Source: Wenzhouxiangellaceae bacterium (lineage in GTDB: Bacteria; Pseudomonadota; Gammaproteobacteria; Xanthomonadales; Wenzhouxiangellaceae). From it: a stretch of DNA of 33,892 nt. Positions within the stretch are counted from its first letter, which is position 1, and the number at the start of each line of letters is the position of its first letter. The stretch spans positions 1-33,892 of the forward strand of contig REEQ01000056.1 in NCBI GenBank assembly GCA_007695005.1, given 5' to 3'. The translations under genes and the position numbers were made by a program. Shown here piece after piece: positions 28,159 to 33,892 of this stretch. The notes beneath the pieces are model-generated. The model searched no databases. It worked only from the letters and a program-made list of their open reading frames with translations, and was not told the DNA's origin.

Positions 28159-28551
28159 TCAACCCCGGCGAGCATCGCGCAGGATATCGAAGGTAGTCAC
28201 GAAACGATCGCGATCCTGCTCGCCCCGCTTGCCGGGTGTCGAGGCCTTGTAGCGGCCGACATACTTGAGATCCTGACCGGGAGGCTTGCGAAACACCAGC
28301 AAGGCATGACGGCAGGCCTCCAGCGGCTCATCCGAGATCAGGGTAAACCAGGGTTTGTCGCCATTTTCGGCAACCACAACCGAAGTGTTGCGCCCCCTGG
28401 GCTGCTCAAGATCGGTGACGGCACCGTTGTAGAGGTGCGCCTGGCCGCGCCTGTCCAGGCTCATCGACAGTGACAGCCCCGAGCACAGCTCTTCTGCCCG
28501 CCGCATGGTCTCCTCGGATAAGGTATCGAATGTATCCTTGCCCTGACTCAT
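28159..28551 (-). CDS. Small soluble protein of unknown function
   Basis: This 130-residue protein has no signal peptide or membrane segment. I choose the ATG at 28551 (MSQGKDTFDTLSEETM) because GGAGG stands 6 nt before it. A GTG at 28569 would add six residues (MMRRKL) that are encoded by the ribosome binding site itself. The N-terminal part looks helical (TMRRAEELCSGLSLSMSL). The rest is a mixed beta region (GQAHLYNGAVTDLEQ, NTSVVVAENGDKPWFTLIS) with a basic C-terminus (STPGKRGEQDRDRF). I recognise no family. It is divergent from the sigma factor at a 151-bp gap, so shared regulation with the signalling genes is possible but not shown. Confidence 0.7.
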   Translation of the reverse strand: MSQGKDTFDTLSEETMRRAEELCSGLSLSMSLDRRGQAHLYNGAVTDLEQPRGRNTSVVVAENGDKPWFTLISDEPLEACRHALLVFRKPPGQDLKYVGRYKASTPGKRGEQDRDRFVTTFDILRDARRG

Positions 28552-28636
28552 AAGTTTCCTCCGCATCACTTACCCACCGCTCATCATACACCGGCCTGAA
28601 AAGCGTGCAAGAACAGCACTTCGGCCGTTGGGAACC

Positions 28637-28666
28637 TTGGAATATCGACAGCCTGGAGAGTAGAAT
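28637..28666 (+). promoter_or_regulatory. Sigma-70-like promoter candidate for the sigma-kinase pair
   Basis: TTGGAA (28637-28642), an 18-nt spacer and TAGAAT (28661-28666) match the -35 (4/6) and -10 (5/6) consensus. Transcription would start near 28673, about 30 nt before the GTG. A GGAACC just upstream resembles an ECF -35, but no matching ECF -10 lies at the right distance. Confidence 0.5.
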
Positions 28667-28702
28667 CGACGGCATTCGCAAGCATCAAGGGGCAGGAAAC
28701 AT

Positions 28703-29293
28703 GTGAGCCAGTCCAACCAGGTAACTCGGCTTTTGCAGGCCTGGGCCTCGGGTGACCGGGCAGCGGGCGACGATCTGATGCCGATCGTCTACGCCGAGCT
28801 GAAACGCATATCCAGGGCGCAGCTGCGCGCCAGCGATGTGCCGGTCACCATGCAGGCCACCGAGCTGGTCAACGAAGCCTGGATGCGCCTGGCTGGCCAA
28901 CGCCAGGCTGACTGGAATGACCGAACCCATTTCTTCGCGCTCGCCTCGACCATGATCCGTCGAGTGATGCTGGATCATGCGCGCAAACGCTGTGCGCAAA
29001 GGCGTGATCGTCGTCTGGAGGTTCCGATCGACGACCAGTTCGAAGTCATGAGTGAAGCGCGGGCAGAAGAACTGGTACAACTGGATGAAGCCTTGGCTGA
29101 ACTCGAGCAGTTGGACCCCCGCCAGGCCCGGCTGGTCGAGCTGCGCTACTTCGGCGGTCTGACCATTGAGGAGACCGCGCACGTACTCGACATTTCGCCC
29201 TCGACGGTCAAACGCGACTGGCTACTTGCCCGGGCCTGGCTATTCCGCCGCGTCCAGGGCGAGGACGCCGAAGATGACGAAGCCGGTCAATAG
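28703..29293 (+). CDS. ECF-type RNA polymerase sigma factor (Sigma70-ECF family)
   Basis: This 196-residue sigma factor has region 2 at about 20-100 (PVTMQATELVNEAWMRLAGQ, FFALASTMIRRVMLDHARKR) and region 4 at about 130-185 (DPRQARLVELRYFGGLTIEE, ISPSTVKRDWLLARAWLFR). The ELVNEAW and FFALAS segments are typical of the sigma subfamily found beside Ser/Thr kinases in Xanthomonadales-like and planctomycete genomes. There is no anti-sigma gene; the kinase gene follows and overlaps it by 20 nt. The start is a GTG with AGGA about 6 nt upstream. An ATG one base earlier (ATGTGA) runs at once into a stop. The sigma factor is probably controlled by phosphorylation from the kinase, which is an inference from gene order. 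Confidence 0.92.
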   Translation: MSQSNQVTRLLQAWASGDRAAGDDLMPIVYAELKRISRAQLRASDVPVTMQATELVNEAWMRLAGQRQADWNDRTHFFALASTMIRRVMLDHARKRCAQRRDRRLEVPIDDQFEVMSEARAEELVQLDEALAELEQLDPRQARLVELRYFGGLTIEETAHVLDISPSTVKRDWLLARAWLFRRVQGEDAEDDEAGQ

Positions 29294-31766
29294 CATGGAT
29301 CCGGTCCGCTGGCGCAGGGTCAACGAGCTCTTCGACCAGCTGATTTCCATTGACGACCTGGCCCAACGCAAGTCTCGCCTTGAGGCCGCCTGCGGCGAAG
29401 ACGCGACGCTGAAATCGGAGGTGGCGTCGCTTCTGGCCGCGCATGATGCGAGCACCGGGTTTCTTGATCAAGCCGTCGTCACCGAGTCGGCGGCCATTCT
29501 CGATATGGAGGGAAAGTCTCGCTGGCTTGGCAGACAGATCGGGCCATGGCAAATCGAACAGCTCATTCACGCCGGCGGCATGGGATCGGTTTACCGCGCC
29601 CGCAGAGTTTCGGGCGACTTTGCCCAGACGGCCGCCCTCAAGCTGGTTCGGATGGAGTTGCCCGGCAGCGACCAGCTGCGCCGCTTTGCGCTCGAGCAGC
29701 AGGTACTGGCCAGCCTGCAACATCCCAACATCGCCCATCTGCTCGATGGTGGAACGACCGAGGACGGTGTGCCGTGGCTGGCCATGGAATACATCGATGG
29801 CGAACCCATTGATCACTGGTGCAATCAGAGGCGCCTGACCGTAGCCCAGCGCCTGGGCCTGTTCGAACAGGTATGCGATGCGGTCTCGTTCGCGCATCGC
29901 AATCTGGTCATTCATCGCGACATCAAGCCTGACAATATTCTTGTCAACCGGGAATCGGTACCGAAACTGCTGGATTTCGGCATTGCCAAGCTGCTCGACG
30001 AGCACAACATCGGGCATGCCCAGACCATCACCCGGCAACGCATGCTGACACCAGCCTACGCCAGTCCCGAACAATTTCTGGGCAAGCCCGTCGGAACGAC
30101 CAGCGATGTCTATTCGCTGGGCATGTTGCTGTATCAGCTGCTGACCGGCCAGCCAGCCTATCGCATTACCGCTGAAACCGCCCTGCCCGACTGTGAACGC
30201 CTGATCTGTCGTACCGACCCTCCGCCCCCAAGCCTGACGGCGATCAGCACTCGCGATGGCGGCCGCGCTGCGGCCGAACGCCGGGTCAGCCCGGAGCAGC
30301 TCAAGCGGCAGATCAAGGGCGACCTGGATGTCATTGTCCTGAAGTGCCTGCGCAAGGAGCCCGAGCGACGCTACCCTTCGGTGGATGCGCTGATCGAGGA
30401 CATTCGACGCTACCGCGAAGGCTTCCCGGTCAGCGCAAGGCCGGACACCATGAGCTACCGGGCATCTCGATTCGCACGTCGTCACTGGCTGGGTCTCTCG
30501 GCCACCACGTCCATCATGCTGGCACTGGGCATCGGCCTGATCATTGCAGTGGTGCAAACCGACAAGGCCCGCGAGGAGCGCGATCGCACCTTGCAGATCA
30601 ACCGTTTTCTGCAGGAGATCCTGGTCCAGGCCGACCCTTTCGAGACCGGCGCAGACGCGACCATTCGCGAAGTCGTGGCCCGAGCCGACCGCATGGTTCA
30701 GGAGCGCTTCATCGGCCAGGACGACCTTAGAGGCAGCCTGCTGCGCACCATCGGCTACATCCAGCTGGGCCTGATGGATCTGGACGCATCGGAGGCCAGC
30801 ATTCGGGAGGCAGTCAACATCAAGCATCGTCTTTATGGGCCCAATGATGAGCGCAGCCTGCGGGCAAGATCACATCTGGCCTGGATCGAGTTTCGGCGCG
30901 ATCGTCCGGAAACCGCGCTGGTCCAATATGAGGCGATCATCGACAAACTGCCGCACCGCGCATCCAAAGAATTCGTCGGTACGCTGCTGAATGATTCTGC
31001 GGTGATCCTCAATAATCTCGAACGTTACGAGGAAAGTATTGCTCGACTGGAGCGATCACTGGCCCTGTGGCTGGCCGTTGACCCGGAGCGCCCGGACATC
31101 GCCAGCATTCACAACAACCTGGGTTATGCCTGGCACGGATTGGGCGACCTGGAGCAAGCTGAACACCATTACCGACAGGCTATTCTGATTGAGAAAGCTG
31201 CCTCCCCCAGACCTAACGCCAACCTTGCGATTGCACTGAACAACCTGGCCATCCTGGTTCAAGACCTGGGCCGACTGGACGATGCCCTGGAACTTCAGCG
31301 CCAGGCGATGAGCATTCGGCTCGATACCTTGGGTCCGAATCACCTGCAAACCGCCCTTGGCCACCTCAATCTCGGGCGGCTCTTGCTGCGCATGGAACAG
31401 CCTGCCCAAGCCCGGGTCGAGCTGCAGCAAGCCTTGTCCATCAGTCGCCGGAATCTGGAAGAGGATTCTCTTTTTGTACAACTGAGCCTTGCTTCGCTGG
31501 CTCGCAGTGACGCTCTGGAAGGCGATCCGTTGGCTGCCGCTGCGCGCCTGCGGGAGTCGCGCCAGACCCTGGAGCGGATCGGAGCACCGTGGCCTTTCAC
31601 GCTGGGTGTTGGCTTGTGGCAGGTCCAGGCATTGCTGGCAGCCGAGCGGAATCCGGAGGCCAGGACAGCGGCGCTCCGTGACCAGGTCCTTGCCCTGGAA
31701 CAGCTGGGAGAAGATCACGACATCAGCATGGAACTTCGCAAGATTCTTGCCGACCTTCAGCCTTGA
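29274..31766 (+). CDS. Membrane-anchored Ser/Thr protein kinase with TPR-rich C-terminal half
   Basis: I choose the ATG at 29274 (830 residues) with GAGG 9 nt upstream, inside the end of the sigma gene. An ATG at 29295 is also possible. After a helical N-terminal extension (1-85) comes a Hanks-type kinase (about 92-385). Its parts are the glycine loop HAGGMGSVY, Lys123 (AALKLV), HRDIKPDN with Asp216, DFG at 234-236, and TPAYASPEQ in the activation region. The first glycine of the loop is replaced by His. One membrane helix follows (about 405-427, SIMLALGIGLIIAVV). The rest is helical TPR-like sequence (AWHGLGDLEQAEHHYRQAI, ALNNLAILVQDLGRLDDAL), probably in the periplasm. All catalytic residues are otherwise present. 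It likely senses an envelope cue and acts on the overlapping sigma factor; substrates are not shown. Confidence 0.92.
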   Translation: MTKPVNSMDPVRWRRVNELFDQLISIDDLAQRKSRLEAACGEDATLKSEVASLLAAHDASTGFLDQAVVTESAAILDMEGKSRWLGRQIGPWQIEQLIHAGGMGSVYRARRVSGDFAQTAALKLVRMELPGSDQLRRFALEQQVLASLQHPNIAHLLDGGTTEDGVPWLAMEYIDGEPIDHWCNQRRLTVAQRLGLFEQVCDAVSFAHRNLVIHRDIKPDNILVNRESVPKLLDFGIAKLLDEHNIGHAQTITRQRMLTPAYASPEQFLGKPVGTTSDVYSLGMLLYQLLTGQPAYRITAETALPDCERLICRTDPPPPSLTAISTRDGGRAAAERRVSPEQLKRQIKGDLDVIVLKCLRKEPERRYPSVDALIEDIRRYREGFPVSARPDTMSYRASRFARRHWLGLSATTSIMLALGIGLIIAVVQTDKAREERDRTLQINRFLQEILVQADPFETGADATIREVVARADRMVQERFIGQDDLRGSLLRTIGYIQLGLMDLDASEASIREAVNIKHRLYGPNDERSLRARSHLAWIEFRRDRPETALVQYEAIIDKLPHRASKEFVGTLLNDSAVILNNLERYEESIARLERSLALWLAVDPERPDIASIHNNLGYAWHGLGDLEQAEHHYRQAILIEKAASPRPNANLAIALNNLAILVQDLGRLDDALELQRQAMSIRLDTLGPNHLQTALGHLNLGRLLLRMEQPAQARVELQQALSISRRNLEEDSLFVQLSLASLARSDALEGDPLAAAARLRESRQTLERIGAPWPFTLGVGLWQVQALLAAERNPEARTAALRDQVLALEQLGEDHDISMELRKILADLQP

Positions 31767-31820
31767 CCTCGCTGCGTGCTGCAGCCATCATTGCGCGTTG
31801 ACCAACATTCCGATTGTCAC

Positions 31821-32573
31821 GTGAACACGGCCCGCAGCAAGGCCAGCGTCGAGCACACCAACCAGGTCTTTTACGACCGTCTCTGGTCCAGTGCCCGGCT
31901 GGTTCAACCCCAACGTTTCAATACCTGGCCCGTCGTCAGCGAACTGGCCGCCGGCGCTAGCCAGCGCCTTGAGGTCGGTCCCGGCCTGCGGCCGCGTCTG
32001 CCGATCAAGGACACGCACTTTGCCGACATCAGCGAACCGGCGCTGGACGCGCTGGCCAGCCAGGGCGGCAAGACGCATCAGGCCGGCATCGGACGGCTTC
32101 CCTTTGCCGACGGCAGCTTCGATCTGGTTTGTGCGCTCGATATCATCGAGCATGTGGCCGACGACCTGGGGGCCGTCTCGGAACTGGCCCGGGTCAGTCG
32201 TCCTGGCGCCAACATTCTGCTGTCAACACCGCTGCATCCGGAATATTGGACCCCGTTCGACGAAATCGTGGGACACTACCGGCGCTACCCGCCGCAACAG
32301 CTGCTGGAGTTGCTGGACAGGCACGGTATCGTTGTCGAACGCAGCGCCGTTTTCGGCATGAAGCCACGTTCGTCCTGGTTACTGGATCTTGGCATGTGGT
32401 TCCTGAAGCATCATCCGCGCACCGCCATGCGCTTCTACAACCGCCTGTTCATGCCACTGGCCCTGAAACGCCAGCAAGCCCTGGTCCTGAATGACGGCAT
32501 GATCGACACCGATGGTGTCGACGAAGTGTTCCTGGTCTGTCGTCGCCGTGCCGCTGCATTCACCGGTGCTTGA
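31821..32573 (+). CDS. SAM-dependent class I methyltransferase
   Basis: The frame gives about 250 residues from a GTG at 31821. An earlier GTG at 31776 would add 15 residues, and neither has a clear ribosome binding site. The Rossmann signs are RLEVGPGLRPRLP (motif I), HFADISEPAL (motif II) and FDLVCALDIIEHVADD (motif IV, where the EHV motif is typical of the methyltransferase-11/UbiE-like group). STPLHPEYWTPFDEIVGHYR follows as the post-IV loop. The substrate is unknown. It begins 54 nt after the kinase stop on the same strand and could be transcribed with the signalling pair. The acceptor might be a small molecule or lipid quinone precursor, but nothing in the sequence decides this. Confidence 0.85.
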   Translation: MNTARSKASVEHTNQVFYDRLWSSARLVQPQRFNTWPVVSELAAGASQRLEVGPGLRPRLPIKDTHFADISEPALDALASQGGKTHQAGIGRLPFADGSFDLVCALDIIEHVADDLGAVSELARVSRPGANILLSTPLHPEYWTPFDEIVGHYRRYPPQQLLELLDRHGIVVERSAVFGMKPRSSWLLDLGMWFLKHHPRTAMRFYNRLFMPLALKRQQALVLNDGMIDTDGVDEVFLVCRRRAAAFTGA

Positions 32574-32597
32574 CACGCCAAGCGCACACTCTCGCGC

Positions 32598-33176
32598 ATG
32601 AAAACAGGGTGGATCAGCAAATTCTTGATTCTGCTTGCCGTGGTGGCAATTGCTACCGCCGGCTGCATGGCGCGCGGAGACAAACGCATGGACGACAGCC
32701 TGGAACGTTACCGACAAGCGCTCGTCGACTTTCCGGGGCATGTCGACGGTATCGAACGGGGCCTGGAGCGCTTTGCCCGCGCTTACGCCGACCTGACCGC
32801 GCCCGAGATTAGCCAACTCATGGCCGAGCTTTACGCCGAGCGGCTGTTTTTCAACGACACCATCCACACCTTTGAAGATCGCGACAGTCTGGCCGGCTAC
32901 ATGGGCAAGACCGGGGCAAGTCTGGACAGCAGCGTCATCAGCATTGATCAGATCATCAGGGATCAAGATGATGTGTTCGTGCGCTGGACCATGGAATTCA
33001 AGACCCGAGCCGCCGGGCGTGACATCCACTCCCGCTCCATTGGCGTCTCTCATCTGCGTTTCAACGCCGACGGAGAGGTCGTATTGCATCAGGATTTCTG
33101 GGATAGCGGTCATGCTCTCTATGCCCATCTGCCGCTGGTCGGCTTCGCGGTGCGCAGAGCGAGGGCTCGCCTGTGA
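32598..33176 (+). CDS. Putative lipoprotein with NTF2-like domain
   Basis: This 192-residue protein has a lipoprotein-type signal (MKTGWISKFLILLAVVAIAT) ending in AGC with Cys23. The residue at -3 is Thr rather than Leu, so the lipobox is imperfect and a plain secreted form is possible. The rest resembles the SnoaL/NTF2-like fold: a helical region (ERYRQALVDFPGHVDGIERG, ERFARAYADL), then FFNDTIHTFEDRDSLAGYMG and strands VFVRWTMEFKTRA, IGVSHLRFNADGEVVLHQDF. In other gammaproteobacteria an NTF2-like gene often stands beside a chalcone isomerase-like gene, as here. Its stop overlaps the next start as GTGA. No enzyme activity can be assigned. Confidence 0.75.
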   Translation: MKTGWISKFLILLAVVAIATAGCMARGDKRMDDSLERYRQALVDFPGHVDGIERGLERFARAYADLTAPEISQLMAELYAERLFFNDTIHTFEDRDSLAGYMGKTGASLDSSVISIDQIIRDQDDVFVRWTMEFKTRAAGRDIHSRSIGVSHLRFNADGEVVLHQDFWDSGHALYAHLPLVGFAVRRARARL

Positions 33177-33736
33177 ACCTTCAACGCGCTGCCGGTCTGG
33201 TCTGGGGGGGCTGGATGCTCGCTTGCCCGGCCCTGGCCGAAAGCACGCCTGGTCCGCTGGACATGCCCGTTTGCTCCGAACTGGAGCTGCGCGTCGGTGG
33301 CTTGTTCAGAGTCGGCACCGCCAGGCTTTACCTGGATGACTGCGGACGCGCCCGCGACGATGTGCTGGCACCGGTACCGAAGCAGTTTTCGCTGGAGCTG
33401 GCACGGCGATTCTCCGGTCAGGATCTCAGCGATGCCGCATACGACCTGCTGCGCCGCAACCTTGGTCTGGAAACGGACGACCCACTGCCTGAGCCCCTGG
33501 CCTGCCTGGCTCGAGCCTACGTCGACGCCGACGTCGGTGATCGTTACGATGTCAGCTTCTCACCTGAACGGGGTCTGGCCCTGCATCTGAATGGCGAGCT
33601 GTTGCAGAGCTGCGACGAGCAAGGCCCCGCAGAAAAGTATTTCCTGATCTGGTTTGGCGACCAGCCTTTCCATCGGCGGATGCGCGATGCGCTGCTCGAG
33701 CGCGCCGAGTCGACGGCCCGATCACCCTACTCCTGA
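33173..33736 (+). CDS. Secreted chalcone isomerase-like protein
   Basis: This 187-residue protein starts with GTG at 33173, overlapping the stop of the NTF2-like gene. The signal peptide is about 1-22 (AGLVWGGWMLACPALA). The mature part follows the bacterial chalcone-isomerase-like pattern: LRVGGLFRVGTARLYLDDC, FSLELARRFSGQDLSDAAYD, YVDADVGDRYDVSFSPERGL, LHLNGELL and YFLIWFGDQPFHRRMRDALL. This fold family in bacteria is periplasmic and not known to act on flavonoids. The name describes the fold, not a reaction. The C-terminus (AESTARSPYS) is polar. After its stop the last 156 bases of the window hold no gene I can support, only a small GC-rich stem without a T-run. Confidence 0.82.
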   Translation: MNLQRAAGLVWGGWMLACPALAESTPGPLDMPVCSELELRVGGLFRVGTARLYLDDCGRARDDVLAPVPKQFSLELARRFSGQDLSDAAYDLLRRNLGLETDDPLPEPLACLARAYVDADVGDRYDVSFSPERGLALHLNGELLQSCDEQGPAEKYFLIWFGDQPFHRRMRDALLERAESTARSPYS

Positions 33737-33892
33737 ACCCTGGACCGCCATTGACCAACGGAATGCTTCGGGCCCTGGCGTCGGCCCGGCAAGAGCGGTT
33801 TGGCGCGACTGTCAGGCTTTGATATTAACCCGGCAGGTATGTAGATCACATTCAGGGTGCCAAGCAGGCCCCGAATCAAGGCGTCGCTCGCA

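Noticed and set aside
29166-29273. Kinase start at 29166
   Set aside because: It would lie deep inside the sigma-factor region 4 code in another frame. The ATG at 29274 has a GAGG and begins a sensible N-terminus.
33769-33788. GC-rich stem (CGGGCC / GGCCCG, 8-nt loop) after the last gene as a terminator
   Set aside because: No T-run follows and the stem is only 6 bp.
33812-33892. Possible C-terminal end of a minus-strand gene entering from the right
   Set aside because: Only 26 codons are visible (ending LHTCRVNIKA), third-position GC is low compared with the genes here, and no family is recognised. It may be real but cannot be supported.

Overview
The window is GC-rich, densely coded bacterial DNA. 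It looks like the chromosome of a free-living gammaproteobacterium. The main evidence is the order fimV-truA-trpF-trpB-trpA-accD-folC-SPOR-cvpA-purF, a gammaproteobacterial arrangement. Placing trpBA between trpF and accD recalls Xanthomonadales and relatives such as Wenzhouxiangella; that placement is an inference from memory, not a search. I see no rRNA, tRNA, CRISPR array, insertion sequence or phage gene. No stretch of more than about 220 bases lacks a gene.

Left edge (1-2052): the 5' part of a secreted, probably beta-solenoid protein (minus strand) faces a glutamate:sodium symporter-family gene (plus strand). The 146-bp gap between them holds a near-perfect FNR/ANR-type box and nested inverted repeats.

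Housekeeping block (2060-17440, all minus strand): transcription runs from an ETF-ubiquinone oxidoreductase through aroC, asd and fimV into a very tight run, truA-trpF-trpB-trpA-accD-folC-SPOR protein-cvpA-purF. In that run neighbours overlap by 4-8 nt or lie 2-6 nt apart. folC and trpA appear to start with TTG. The run joins tRNA modification, tryptophan synthesis, malonyl-CoA formation, folate polyglutamylation, a cell-envelope SPOR protein and the first step of purine synthesis.

Middle (17658-22799): an AraC-family regulator diverges from a very large secreted protein made of about 21 copies of a roughly 50-residue beta-propeller-like repeat. The regulator seems to have a promoter that places its start codon at or near the 5' end of the transcript. 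The large protein ends in an Ig-like domain and a short Phe/Asp/Glu tail. This is the least explained part of the window.

Right part (22869-28551): tesA (lysophospholipase/arylesterase) is divergent from a YbbA-YbbP ABC exporter, and the two genes share 12 bp at their 5' ends. A MATE-family efflux protein follows. A small gene of unknown function lies convergent to it.

Right end (28703-33736, plus strand): a Sigma70-ECF-type sigma factor overlaps a membrane-anchored Ser/Thr kinase with a TPR-rich C-terminal half, a probable signalling pair with a good sigma-70-like promoter in front. A SAM methyltransferase, an NTF2-like putative lipoprotein and a secreted chalcone isomerase-like protein follow.
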